NCBI RefSeq assembly: GCF_026162425.1
Contig: NZ_JAOBQJ010000004.1
Span: forward strand, 62,001 to 126,000
DNA length: 64,000 bases
Reading direction: 5' to 3'
From: Flexivirga meconopsidis
GTDB lineage: Bacteria; Actinomycetota; Actinomycetes; Actinomycetales; Dermatophilaceae
Shown: piece by piece, positions 25,012-33,585 of the stretch
Numbering within the stretch: the stretch's first letter is position 1
How the letters are laid out: every line of letters starts with the position of its first letter
Program-made: the position numbers and the translations under genes
Notes under the pieces: generated by a model
What the model was told of the DNA's origin: nothing
The model's database searches: none
Seen by the model: only the letters and a program-made list of their open reading frames with translations

Positions 25012-26301
25012 TCACCACACGGAGCCGTCCAGTGCGGCCAATTTGTCGGCCAAGAGCTTCTGACGTCCCTCTGCGGACCGCACGTACCGCAATGCTGCCT
25101 GCGCTGTGGAGTCGCCAAGGAACAACTGGACATCTGCCACGGTCCCGCCTTGCTGTGCCAGCAATGTGGCGCCTGTTGCCCGCAGATCATGGAAGCGCAG
25201 GGTTGGGCACCCCGCGGCCGACCTAGCTGCATACCAGCCGTTCCGCGCTCGCTGCTTGGCGGCTTGCTCGGGTGTCTCGGCGGGCTTTGGGGGAACGTTG
25301 CCGTAGAACGTTACCGGGGCAAGGTGTCCTCCGTTCTTCCCTGGAAATAGGAGTCCGTTCTGCCCGGTGACGGATGCTCTCATGTGCTTTTTGAGCGCCG
25401 GCAGAACGTTCGGCGGGATGATCTGGTCGCGGATACCCGCGTCGGACTTGGGAGATTTGACGCCGACGCCCTCGACCTTGCTGCGCGTCACCGAGCGACT
25501 GACCTGAATCACCTCCGCGACGAGGTTGATGTCGCCGCGCCGTAACTCCGTTATCTCGCTGTAGCGAAGGCCGGCCCAGCAACCAAGCAGCAGAATCAGC
25601 TCCCACTCGGGGCGAATAGTCATCAGCATCACTTTGAATTGCGCGCTGGTGGCCACTTGGGTTCGCTTCCGCACTGGTGAGGTGCCGCCTCCACGCACGG
25701 CGAATGGATTGACTCTCCCGACCAATGGGCCATGAGCCGATGTAGCGGTGTTCAGCACAGCACGCGCCAGAGAGTACGCGTGCGCTTTCGTGGTCTCTCC
25801 GGTAACTCCATTGAGCTTCTTACGCAGAGGGGTGAAGGCGTCATACCAAATGTTCACTTGTGCCGGGGTGATCTCGTCCAGCAGGAGGTAACCGAACGTA
25901 GGCTCCAGGTAGTCGGCCAGCAACTGGTGGTAGTGGTCTCGGGTCCGAGGTGCCAACGACTTGCCCGACTTGTTCTTTCGCGAGTCAATCCATGCGGACG
26001 CGTACTCCCCGAAGGTAGGGGAGTGGTTCAAATCTGCTGCCATCTCCTCCTGTCTTCGCTGCGCCGGGCTGGTCCAGGTGCTGGTGCTGATCAGTCTGCG
26101 TTCTGCTGCTAGCCAGGCCTCGGCGTCGAGGGTTGTCTCGAAGGTGTGATTGGCACGGTGCCGGACTGGCGTGACCGTGCCGGAGGCAGAAATCTTTGTA
26201 CGGCCATCAGGGTCGTTGTACCACGCGGTGTAGCGGCCGGAACGCTCCTGGTTGATACGGCCGAACGCGCGCTTGCGAGCCTTCCTGGCAGTCCGTGGCA
26301 T
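25012..26301 (-). CDS. int: Tyrosine recombinase/integrase of the island
   Basis: The 429-residue site-specific recombinase has an AP2-like N-terminal arm-binding domain (about 10-60), a core-binding SAM-like domain (about 92-200) and a catalytic domain (about 215-420). Catalytic residues seen are Arg in GCWAGLRYSEI, Lys in the KSPKSDAG strand, HxxR in RFHDLRATGA and the nucleophile Tyr in ALRYVRS. The second His of the usual LGH motif is Asp here (FLGDSTAQ). It is adjacent to a tRNA 3'-end copy, so it surely catalysed insertion there. No excisionase gene was recognised nearby. Confidence 0.93.
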   Translation of the reverse strand: MPRTARKARKRAFGRINQERSGRYTAWYNDPDGRTKISASGTVTPVRHRANHTFETTLDAEAWLAAERRLISTSTWTSPAQRRQEEMAADLNHSPTFGEYASAWIDSRKNKSGKSLAPRTRDHYHQLLADYLEPTFGYLLLDEITPAQVNIWYDAFTPLRKKLNGVTGETTKAHAYSLARAVLNTATSAHGPLVGRVNPFAVRGGGTSPVRKRTQVATSAQFKVMLMTIRPEWELILLLGCWAGLRYSEITELRRGDINLVAEVIQVSRSVTRSKVEGVGVKSPKSDAGIRDQIIPPNVLPALKKHMRASVTGQNGLLFPGKNGGHLAPVTFYGNVPPKPAETPEQAAKQRARNGWYAARSAAGCPTLRFHDLRATGATLLAQQGGTVADVQLFLGDSTAQAALRYVRSAEGRQKLLADKLAALDGSVW

Positions 26302-26322
26302 GGTCCCTCCTGAGTGGATTTT

Positions 26323-26342
26323 GCACTACTTGTGCACTACTT
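26323..26342. repeat. 9-bp direct repeat upstream of integrase
   Basis: GCACTACTT occurs at 26323-26331 and again at 26334-26342, an 11-base period. It lies between the integrase start and the attachment site, where arm-type integrase binding sites are usually found. That role is inferred from position. Confidence 0.5.
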
Positions 26343-26458
26343 CGGTGGACAACAGAGGCAACATTCGTCACCACCTGTCCACGTCAGAGTTCTGCATCGC
26401 CGCAGGTCAGAAGCATTTTACCCGGTAATTGCACGTGCAGCAGAAATCCGAAGTTGAG

Positions 26459-26484
26459 TGGTTCGATCCCAGTATCGTCCACCA
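26459..26484 (+). repeat. attR: copied 3' end of a tRNA gene
   Basis: The 26 bases hold the T loop TTCGATC, the 3' strand of the T stem CCAGT, an acceptor strand ATCGTCC, discriminator A and encoded CCA. Upstream there is no D arm or anticodon arm, and the T-stem 5' strand (AGTGG) pairs imperfectly, so this is only a tRNA end. It is the expected product of integration into a tRNA gene whose acceptor begins GGACGAT. The intact tRNA should be at the far left end, outside the window. Confidence 0.75.
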
Positions 26485-26493
26485 GCTCGAAGC

Positions 26494-26523
26494 AACCCCG
26501 GTTCGCGTATGCGGCCGGGGCTC
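26494..26523 (+). terminator. Rho-independent-type hairpin after the tRNA remnant
   Basis: CCCCGG (26496-26501) pairs with CCGGGG (26515-26520) around a 13-base loop, followed by CTCTTC. It most likely is the original terminator of the tRNA gene, left on the chromosomal side when the island inserted. Confidence 0.55.
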
Positions 26524-26628
26524 TTCATTCCCGTAGCGCACAGGACCACGCACCTGGGCCACGGCGATGTCTCGCCCACTGCCATATCGTCGGCGTCGTA
26601 CCCGCACCCAAGAGGAAGTAGAGCCGCC

Positions 26629-27303
26629 GTGCCCAAGGCCGAGCAGTGGCTGTCCGAACGGCGTAGATCAGCATCCGCGCTGATCGGCGCCGTGGTGGTC
26701 GGCGCCGTGCTGTATGTCGTCAACCAGCAGCACGAGCTCATGGCGGACGCTGACGTCGCGGTGTTCGCGTTGTTGGTGTACCTGCTGGGCTACCTCGGTG
26801 CCACCGTGTGGGCGTTCGGCACGGCGACCGACGAGCAGATCCATGGCTGGGCCCACCGGGACAGCCGCGGCACGCTGCTGCAGCGTTATCTGCTCGGCAC
26901 TGCCCCCGGGCCCGGTGCATCACTGTTCATCGCGAGCATCGCATTGGTCGTGGCGGTGCTCTGGCTGCCCGAGCACGCGCCGCCGGCGCTACAGGGTCAG
27001 ACCCGCGTGCTGTTGGCGGTGCTGCTCGTCGCGGTCGCCTGGTTCTGCGTGCTGGTCTCCTTCGCGGTGACCTTCCATGCCGACAACATCGTCGAGGACT
27101 CAAAGGCCCTGGACTTCCCCGACGAGACGCACAAGACCTGGTCGGACTACATGTATTTCGCGATATCGGTGATGACCACGTTCGGCACCACCGACGTCAA
27201 TGTGCAGTCGGCCGATATGCGCAAGACCGTGTCGTTCAACGCGATCATCGCGTTCATCTTCAACACCGTCACGGTAGCCACCCTCGTGTCGGCGATCACC
27301 TGA
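26629..27303 (+). CDS. DUF1345 membrane protein
   Basis: The 224-residue product has five hydrophobic segments (about 15-33, 45-62, 98-118, 130-150, 200-222). The segment DYMYFAISVMTTFGTTDVNVQSADMRK matches the conserved DUF1345 stretch, which resembles a channel-pore signature (TxGTTD). No transport activity is proven. GTG 26629 has AGAGGA about 12 bases upstream. It is the first chromosomal gene right of the island. Confidence 0.78.
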   Translation: MPKAEQWLSERRRSASALIGAVVVGAVLYVVNQQHELMADADVAVFALLVYLLGYLGATVWAFGTATDEQIHGWAHRDSRGTLLQRYLLGTAPGPGASLFIASIALVVAVLWLPEHAPPALQGQTRVLLAVLLVAVAWFCVLVSFAVTFHADNIVEDSKALDFPDETHKTWSDYMYFAISVMTTFGTTDVNVQSADMRKTVSFNAIIAFIFNTVTVATLVSAIT

Positions 27304-27364
27304 CGACACCGGTCTGATACAAAACTGCTCTACCGTCCCAAACGACGAAAAGCGAGGCGTACCA

Positions 27365-27955
27365 ATGGATATCACCGACATCATCCTGGCGCAGCACGAC
27401 GAGCAGCGGCGCAGCTTCGCGGCCCTGGAGGAGTGGCCGCGTGACGACGTCGAAGGTCTCGAGGCCGTATGGCGCAGGCTCGCGATCCTGCTGGAGAACC
27501 ACGCAGAGGCGGAGGAGCGCTACTTCTTCCCCGAGCTGCTCAAGCTGGGCACGGGGGCCGCCGACGCGCCCGACGCCGAGGAGGAGACCGACGACGCGAT
27601 CGGCGACCACAACAACATCCGCAAGGCGATCCGCGCCGCCGACGAGGCCACGGTCGGGTCGGACGAGTGGTGGCAGGCGGTCACTGACTGCAACGTCTAC
27701 AACAGCCGCCACATGGGCGAGGAGGAGCGCCAGGACCTCGCCGACTTCCGGCAGCAGGCGAGCCTGCAACTGCGCCACGACATCGCCGTGCAGTTCCTGC
27801 GGTTCGAGGCGCTGCACGCGTCGGGCGGGATCACCCCGAAGGACAAGGACCCGGAGGACTACGTCGAGAAGCACGCGAGCGACGGTCCGGTCGACCCGAG
27901 CAAGACTTCACGCGGCACGCAGCGCGACTCGGTGCAGTCAAGCGAGGACGTCTGA
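27365..27955 (+). CDS. Hemerythrin-like HHE-domain protein
   Basis: The 196-residue, all-helical protein has the di-iron ligand pattern of the HHE family: LAQHDEQRR near residue 10, LENHAEAEERYFFPEL near 45, IGDHNNIRKAI near 80, and NSRHMGEEE near 115. It could sense or store oxygen or nitric oxide, or protect against oxidative stress. Its final 18 bases overlap the convergent monooxygenase gene. Confidence 0.85.
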   Translation: MDITDIILAQHDEQRRSFAALEEWPRDDVEGLEAVWRRLAILLENHAEAEERYFFPELLKLGTGAADAPDAEEETDDAIGDHNNIRKAIRAADEATVGSDEWWQAVTDCNVYNSRHMGEEERQDLADFRQQASLQLRHDIAVQFLRFEALHASGGITPKDKDPEDYVEKHASDGPVDPSKTSRGTQRDSVQSSEDV

Positions 27956-29431
27956 CTTGCGGGTCGCCGGCTCCAGGTCGAAGTCGGTCCAGGCGACCTT
28001 GCGGGTACGCCGCCAGTAGTCCACCGTCATACCCGGCCAGTTGTTGGTATGGCGGCCGCTCGCGGTGCGATACCAACTCGTGCACCCCCGGTCCCACACC
28101 GTATGACGGGACAACCGCTGCATCTGCTCCGACGATGCCCGCAGCGCCTCTGCCCGGACATCGAACGATCGAGCCCCGTCGCGCTGCATTCCGGCGAGTA
28201 GGTCCAGCACGTAACGGAATTGGGCCTCGAGCATGAACACGATCGAGCTGTGTCCGAGGTTGGTGTTCGGGCCGTAGAGCAAGCAGAGGTTCGGAAATCC
28301 GGCCACCGTGATCCCGAGGTGCGCCTCCGCGCCGTCGGCCCACGCCTCGTCCAGCCGCCGGCCTCCGACCCCGGTCACCTGCATCGGGGTCAGGAAGTCG
28401 GTGGCCCGGAAACCGGTAGCGAGCACCACCACGTCCGCCGGGTGATGCTCGCCGTCCGCGGTGATGATGCCGCGCGGTGTCAGCCGTTCGATCGGGGCGG
28501 TGATCAGGTCGACGTTGGGCCGGGTGAGCGCCGGGTAGAAATCGTTGGAGATCAGGATCCGTTTGCAGCCGATCGTCGTCTTCGGGATCAGCGCGCGTCG
28601 CAACTCCTTGTCCTTCACGCTCCCGTAGAGATGCATCCGGAAGCGCACATCGACGACCTTCAGCAGCTGCGGCACCCGGGTGAACGGCAGCGCACGCGAC
28701 TCCAGTTGCAGATAGGTCAACCAGCGAGATGCCTTGAGCAGAGCGGGAATTCGCTCGAAGACGCGCTTTGCCGTCTCGGAGTAGGCGTAGTCCGGTTTGC
28801 GTATGACGTGGGCCGCTTCGCGTTGGAACAGCCGCAGCCGGCCCACGCGCTCAGCGATAGACGGCACGATCTGGATCGACGACGCACCGGTGCCGATCAC
28901 CGCGACGTGCTTACCGTCGAGCGCCACCTCCTCGGGCCAGTGAGCCGAGTGGAACAGCTCGCCGGTGAAGTCGTCCAGCCCGGCGATCGCCGGCACCGAC
29001 GGCGCGCTCAACTGACCGCACGCCGGGATCAGCACGTCTGCGCGGTGCGTGCTGCCGTCGGACAGTTCCAAATCCCACTGCGCCGCGCCCTCGTCGTAAG
29101 TCGCCGAAAGGACCTCGGTCCGCAAGCGGATCTGGTCGCGGACGGCATACTTGTCGACACAATGCCGCAAGTAGGCGTGGATCTCATCCTGTTCGGCGAA
29201 CCGCCGCGTCCAGCGTGGATTGGGTTCGAACGAAAAGGAATACAGATGTGACGGCACGTCGCAGGCTGCGCCCGGGTAGCTGTTCTCCCGCCATACGCCG
29301 CCGACGTCGTCACCCTTCTCGAAGACCTGGACGTCGTCATAACCGGACTGCTTCAGCCGGATCGCCATACCGATCCCGCCGAAGCCGGCGCCGATGATCG
29401 CGATGGACGGGCGCTGTGACGCAGCTCTCAT
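27938..29431 (-). CDS. Baeyer-Villiger-type flavin monooxygenase
   Basis: The 497-residue, FAD- and NADPH-dependent enzyme probably inserts oxygen beside a ketone. It has the FAD Rossmann motif IAIIGAGFGGIGMAIRLK near residue 10, the fingerprint FTGELFHSAHWPEE (FxGxxxHxxxW) near 165, and the second Rossmann motif VAVIGTGASSIQIV near 182. The C-terminal ATG motif VVLATGFRATDFL follows. It is the last gene of an operon, overlapping the old-yellow-enzyme gene by 4 bases. The substrate is unknown. Confidence 0.9.
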   Translation of the reverse strand: MRAASQRPSIAIIGAGFGGIGMAIRLKQSGYDDVQVFEKGDDVGGVWRENSYPGAACDVPSHLYSFSFEPNPRWTRRFAEQDEIHAYLRHCVDKYAVRDQIRLRTEVLSATYDEGAAQWDLELSDGSTHRADVLIPACGQLSAPSVPAIAGLDDFTGELFHSAHWPEEVALDGKHVAVIGTGASSIQIVPSIAERVGRLRLFQREAAHVIRKPDYAYSETAKRVFERIPALLKASRWLTYLQLESRALPFTRVPQLLKVVDVRFRMHLYGSVKDKELRRALIPKTTIGCKRILISNDFYPALTRPNVDLITAPIERLTPRGIITADGEHHPADVVVLATGFRATDFLTPMQVTGVGGRRLDEAWADGAEAHLGITVAGFPNLCLLYGPNTNLGHSSIVFMLEAQFRYVLDLLAGMQRDGARSFDVRAEALRASSEQMQRLSRHTVWDRGCTSWYRTASGRHTNNWPGMTVDYWRRTRKVAWTDFDLEPATRKSDVLA

Positions 29432-30645
29432 GACGGCACCGTAACTTGTCTGGCACCGGCGACGGTGATTCGTCCCACGGCGCGGGCAAGTGTGTGGATG
29501 CCGGGGCGTGCCTGCGGCGTTTTGCCGGCAGCGATCCGATGCAGTTGCACGTTGTGCCAGGCGAGTTCGTTGTAGCCGTCGAGCGGGCTGAAACCCAGTC
29601 GCCGAGGACTCGCGGGCAGCCGCACCGACTCGCCGGCCAGGACACGCCGGGGGAAGTCGGGTGCGAAAGCGAGCGGACGCCCCACTCCGATGACGTCGAC
29701 CGTGCCGTCCTCGATCACTTCGTTCATGTAGTCGGGAGAGCGCATTCCGCCGGTCAGCATCAACGGCACGTCACTCGCGGCGCGGACCTGCGCGGCGAAC
29801 TCGTGGAAGTAGCCCTCCCGCCGCTTCACCGCCCTGGCGACACCGGTCATTGCCGGCTGCTCGTAACCGCCGCCGCTGATTTCCAGCAGGTCGACCCCGA
29901 CCTCTCCGAGAGCCACAGCGACATCGGCCGCCTCGTCGCTGCTGAATCCACCGCGTACGAAGTCGGTCGAGTTGAGCTTGACCCCTACCGGTATGGCGCG
30001 CCCGACTTCGGCACGCACGGCATCCACGACCTCGAGCAGCAGCCGGCGGCGCCGCTGCGCGTCGCCGCCCCACTCGTCGTCGCGCTTGTTGGCCTGCGGC
30101 GACAAGAACTGCGACAGCAGGTAGCCGTGTGCGGCGTGCACCTGCACACCGGTGAAGCCGCCGTCGATCGCGAGCCTAGCGGTCCGGCGGAAACGCTCGA
30201 TGACCTCCTGAATCTCGGTGCCGCTCAACGCCCGTGGCTGTCGCAGGTTGTATCCGGGGACCGTGCTGCGCAGCGCACTCGGTGCGACGGGACGCTTGTC
30301 GAATGGTGCGACCGCGACTTTGCCGGGGTGGTTGATCTGTGCCCAGAAGTGCGCGCCGCACGCGGTGGCAGCACCCGTCCAGGCACGCACGTCGTCGAGG
30401 TGGCGGTCGTCGTCGAGGATTACGTTGCCCGGCTCGGTCAGGGCGCGGCGATCGATCATCATGTTGCCGCTGAGCAGGAGGCCGGCGCCGCTGTGGCCCC
30501 ACACGCCGTACAACCGGCGCAGCTTGTCGGTGGGGCCGCCGTCGCGAGCGGCGAGCTGCTCGCTCATCGCCGCCTTGGCGATGCGGTTGGGCAGTTGCGC
30601 ACCGCAGGGGAGGGTCAGTGGCTGGGTAATGGCGAGATCGGTCAT
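29428..30645 (-). CDS. Old-yellow-enzyme family NADH:flavin oxidoreductase
   Basis: A 405-residue FMN-dependent TIM-barrel enzyme. Family marks: LPNRIAKAAMSEQLA near the start, WAQINHPGKV, GVQVHAAHGYLLSQFLSPQANKRDDEWGG in two halves, and VDVIGVGRPLAFAPD for phosphate binding. It probably reduces an activated C=C bond. It overlaps the Baeyer-Villiger-type gene and lies 1 base after the decarboxylase-like gene, implying sequential steps on one substrate. Confidence 0.9.
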   Translation of the reverse strand: MTDLAITQPLTLPCGAQLPNRIAKAAMSEQLAARDGGPTDKLRRLYGVWGHSGAGLLLSGNMMIDRRALTEPGNVILDDDRHLDDVRAWTGAATACGAHFWAQINHPGKVAVAPFDKRPVAPSALRSTVPGYNLRQPRALSGTEIQEVIERFRRTARLAIDGGFTGVQVHAAHGYLLSQFLSPQANKRDDEWGGDAQRRRRLLLEVVDAVRAEVGRAIPVGVKLNSTDFVRGGFSSDEAADVAVALGEVGVDLLEISGGGYEQPAMTGVARAVKRREGYFHEFAAQVRAASDVPLMLTGGMRSPDYMNEVIEDGTVDVIGVGRPLAFAPDFPRRVLAGESVRLPASPRRLGFSPLDGYNELAWHNVQLHRIAAGKTPQARPGIHTLARAVGRITVAGARQVTVPS

Positions 30646-30646
30646 T

Positions 30647-31396
30647 TCAGAGCACTCTCGGGGTCAGGTGAAGGGCGGGAAACAGCGGACTGAGCGGTCG
30701 GACAGGGATCGGCGGGCTGCCGGCAGTCAGGTCGACGCGGTGCAACCGTGCGTCGACCAAATCGCCGAGGCCCATCAGGTGCAGCGGATCACGGTCGGAA
30801 CCTTGAACTTTCAGATCGAGGTCGACTCGCCGGGTGGAAATCGGGTGTTCACCAGGGGTGAAGGCGAGCACACGGGGCAGCGCCGCGCCTATCAGTCCGG
30901 AGACGTTGCGGTGCGGCCGACCGAGGAACGGAGGAGCGTCGGCGATTTCCTCGCCGAGGGTTCCGACCAGGTCCAGCAACGGCGCGCCGCGGCGTCGCGC
31001 ATGGGACTCGATGCGGTCCCCCTCGATCGACCAGTCAATCTCACCCAGCTTCTTGGGATAGCCCAGGAGTTCGCGGCCGAGGATGAGGGGGACGTCGTCG
31101 TCGAGGATCATCCACGGGCAGTGAATCCCGGTGCCGCGCAATGTTTTGATGTGCACGAACAGGCCCGCCTCGTGATAAACCGACCCATAGGTGCACTCCG
31201 GGAACCAGGCGCAGAACAGGTCCGCGCGCGCCGGCTCCGCGAGTCTGATGCCAGGTGGCAGCCAGGGCTGCATCTTCACCGGGTCGACCTTGACGGTCGC
31301 GGCGAGATAGTGCGCGTCGCGGTAGAGCTTCCCGCGCAGCGGAGCGATCCTGAGCAGAGCGCGCACTCGCTCCCGAGTGGTGGTGACCGCGCTCAT
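30647..31396 (-). CDS. Acetoacetate decarboxylase-like protein
   Basis: The 249-residue product belongs to the ADC fold. The segment LILGRELLGYPKKLGEIDW contains the lysine pair around the Schiff-base Lys of acetoacetate decarboxylase. N-terminal LPPGIRLAEPARAD and C-terminal segments fit the fold. Many homologues are not decarboxylases but bind or hydrate keto compounds, so the exact reaction is open. It overlaps the FMO-SDR gene upstream by 4 bases. Confidence 0.8.
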   Translation of the reverse strand: MSAVTTTRERVRALLRIAPLRGKLYRDAHYLAATVKVDPVKMQPWLPPGIRLAEPARADLFCAWFPECTYGSVYHEAGLFVHIKTLRGTGIHCPWMILDDDVPLILGRELLGYPKKLGEIDWSIEGDRIESHARRRGAPLLDLVGTLGEEIADAPPFLGRPHRNVSGLIGAALPRVLAFTPGEHPISTRRVDLDLKVQGSDRDPLHLMGLGDLVDARLHRVDLTAGSPPIPVRPLSPLFPALHLTPRVL

Positions 31397-33489
31397 CGCA
31401 TGCTCCCGTAGACACGGCGCAGCATCGGGTTGAGCACCGACCGCGGTGCGTGCGAGCCGCTCACGTCCTGCACCTTCGCCATGACACCGGGTACGACTCG
31501 CCGTCGGCGCTGCGCCATACCCTCGACTGCCGCCTCGGCCGCCTGCTCTGCGTCCACCCAGGCGAATGACGGCAGCAGCTTCTCGATGCGCCCCAGCCCG
31601 GACACCTCAGCGAACTCGGTGCGCACCGGTCCGGGGGCCAGCAGGGTCGAGGTGACGCCGGTGCCGGCGAGCTCGCCGTGCAAGGACTCGGCGAGCGTGT
31701 TGGCGAACGCCTTGGTCGCCGCGTAGGTCGTGTTGCACGGGCTCGGCTGGTTGCCGGCTGTCGATCCGGTGATCAGCACGGCGCCCGCGCCCCGCTCCAC
31801 CAGCTGCGGCAGGAGGGCCACCACCAGATCGTGAACCGCAACCACATTGACCTGCACCTGCTCGCGCTCGCGATCCGCGTCCAGGTCGGAAAGCGAGCCG
31901 TACGTGGCGAATCCGGCGTTCAGACACAGCACGCTGATGTCGACCGACCGGAGGTTGTCGATCACCTTGCCGCGGTCCTCGGCGTCGGCCAGGTCGGCGG
32001 CCATCACTTCAACGGTGACGCCGTGTCGAGTGGCCAGGTGGTCTGCCAGGGTGCGGAGTCGATCCTCGCGCCGGGCGATGAGCACGAGCGAGTGTCCTCG
32101 CTTGGCCAGTGATGTCGCCAATGCCTCGCCGATGCCCGATGACGCGCCGGTGACAACGGCCCGTGCCGCCGGCGACGGGCCCGGTATGCCGGATGCGGCA
32201 ACCTTCCGGCGTGGCCGTCTTGACTCTCCAGCGATCAGCGGAAGGGCTCGAAGTCCCGTGCGTAGCAAGCGAATCCGACCGAGAATCTCGGCTGAGCCGG
32301 CGAGGATGCTGGATCGAGCGCCGAGGTAGCGCGCGGCGAGGTCGGACAACGGCTCGGTGTAGCGAGGCTGCGCCTGAATCGCTTCGGTGATGCACGCGGC
32401 GCCGTGAGAGATGATCTTGCCAGCGCCCGATCTGGGGGCGACCAAACCCCACACGTAGAGGTTGGCGTAGCGGGGGACCAGGACATGCTCGATCAGCAGT
32501 GGCTGACCGTCCTCCCACACGAAGATGTCCTCGTTGAGCAGCGGAAACCGGGTGCGGAACCCGGTAGCCCACACAACGGTGTCGTAGTCGCTGCTGGATC
32601 CGTCGACGAAATGCACTGTGTTGCCATCGAATCGGTCCACTTCCGGGCGTGGTTTCACCTTGCCGTGTTGCAGCGCATACATTAGCGAGGAGTTGACGGT
32701 GACGTCCTTGGTGAAGAGTTTGTGGTCCGGCTGCTGCAACCCGTAGCGGCGGTAGTCGCCATACGACGTGCGCAGCAACCACTTGGCCGCAATCCGATTG
32801 ACCGACAACGGAACCCAGACCTGGTCGAACTCCGACGCCGGGATCCCGAAGAACGTCTTGGGGATGAACCAGTAGCCGCGACGCAGCGAGATGTCGCAGC
32901 TGCCGAAGGTCGCCGATGCCTCGACGGCGAGATCACTGGCCGAGTTGCCGCCACCGACCACGAGCACCCGTCCACCGTCTCCGTAGTCGGCCGGCCGCTT
33001 GTAGTCCTTGGAGTGCAGCTGCTTCCCGGTGAACTCGCCCGGATACTGCGGCAGATTACGTTCGAAGTAGTGCCCGTTGGCGACTGCCACCGCGCGGTAG
33101 TGCCGGACCGAGCCGTCGGCGAATTCGACATGCCAGCCGTCCAGTCCGCGCGCGTCGACCGGTCGCACATCGATGACCTCGGCGTTCAGCTCGAGGTGCT
33201 CTCGCAGTCCGAAGTGGTCCACGTATGACTCGAGATACGCCAGCATCTGCGCCGCACTCGGGAACGTCGGATAGTCGCGCGGCATCGGCCACTCGGGATA
33301 TTGGGTGGAGCGCTTGGAACTGATCAGATGCGTCGAGTCGTAGACGCCATGCGACCAGTTGCCGCCGATGCGGCCGGTTGCCTCCACCTGGTCGTAGGCC
33401 ACACCGGCGCGCTTCAGCGCGGCCGCCAGCCCGTTGCCGGCGTAGCCGGCACCGATCACGCATACCCGGTCACTGCGGTCATCGATCAT
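31393..33489 (-). CDS. Fused flavin monooxygenase and short-chain dehydrogenase
   Basis: The product is 698 residues. Residues about 1-420 form a flavin monooxygenase: FAD motif VCVIGAGYAGNGLAAALK, fingerprint FTGKQLHSKDY, NADPH site VLVVGGGNSASDLAV, ATG motif VVWATGFRTRFPLL. Residues about 435-698 form an SDR: ARAVVTGASSGIGEALA, LCLNAGFATYG, catalytic Ser near ITGSTAG and YAATKAF. One polypeptide could thus oxygenate and then oxidise or reduce the same compound. ATG 33489 has GAGG six bases upstream. It is first in the four-gene operon and divergent from TetR. Confidence 0.88.
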   Translation of the reverse strand: MIDDRSDRVCVIGAGYAGNGLAAALKRAGVAYDQVEATGRIGGNWSHGVYDSTHLISSKRSTQYPEWPMPRDYPTFPSAAQMLAYLESYVDHFGLREHLELNAEVIDVRPVDARGLDGWHVEFADGSVRHYRAVAVANGHYFERNLPQYPGEFTGKQLHSKDYKRPADYGDGGRVLVVGGGNSASDLAVEASATFGSCDISLRRGYWFIPKTFFGIPASEFDQVWVPLSVNRIAAKWLLRTSYGDYRRYGLQQPDHKLFTKDVTVNSSLMYALQHGKVKPRPEVDRFDGNTVHFVDGSSSDYDTVVWATGFRTRFPLLNEDIFVWEDGQPLLIEHVLVPRYANLYVWGLVAPRSGAGKIISHGAACITEAIQAQPRYTEPLSDLAARYLGARSSILAGSAEILGRIRLLRTGLRALPLIAGESRRPRRKVAASGIPGPSPAARAVVTGASSGIGEALATSLAKRGHSLVLIARREDRLRTLADHLATRHGVTVEVMAADLADAEDRGKVIDNLRSVDISVLCLNAGFATYGSLSDLDADREREQVQVNVVAVHDLVVALLPQLVERGAGAVLITGSTAGNQPSPCNTTYAATKAFANTLAESLHGELAGTGVTSTLLAPGPVRTEFAEVSGLGRIEKLLPSFAWVDAEQAAEAAVEGMAQRRRRVVPGVMAKVQDVSGSHAPRSVLNPMLRRVYGSMR

Positions 33490-33507
33490 GGTCCGCCTCA
33501 TCGTTTA

Positions 33508-33551
33508 AGACACTGTTGTCTAAAACAAACCCTAAAAGACACAAGTGTCTT
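33508..33551. promoter_or_regulatory. Two TetR-type operators between the FMO-SDR and tetR genes
   Basis: AGACA-CTGT-TGTCT (33508-33521) and AAGACAC-AA-GTGTCTT (33536-33551) share the half-site AGACA and are both symmetric. They lie between the divergent starts at 33489 and 33586, so a TetR dimer pair could shut off both genes. Confidence 0.7.
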
Positions 33552-33585
33552 AATCAAGACCCGGTTGGCCGGTTAGGGTCTGGCC

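Larger units (their letters stand above)
1..26484. mobile_element. Right-hand part of a tRNA-integrated metal/envelope-stress genomic island
   Basis: The stretch ends on the right with a tyrosine recombinase gene pointing inward, then a 9-bp direct repeat, a tRNA 3'-end copy and a tRNA-type terminator. That is the classic layout of attR next to an integrase. Everything to the left is accessory: four metal-sensing repressors, three CDF exporters, an arsenic module, a BlaI/M56 pair and a second set of haem/thiol maturation genes. Genes right of 26.5 kb are housekeeping. The left end, with the intact tRNA, is not in the window, so the size and the exact tRNA are unknown. Calling it an island is inference from the boundary structure plus gene content. 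Confidence 0.7.

Noticed and set aside
26401-26484. Full tRNA gene at the island end
   Set aside because: Only the T loop, T-stem 3' strand and acceptor 3' strand are present; no anticodon or D arm lies upstream, so it is a remnant.
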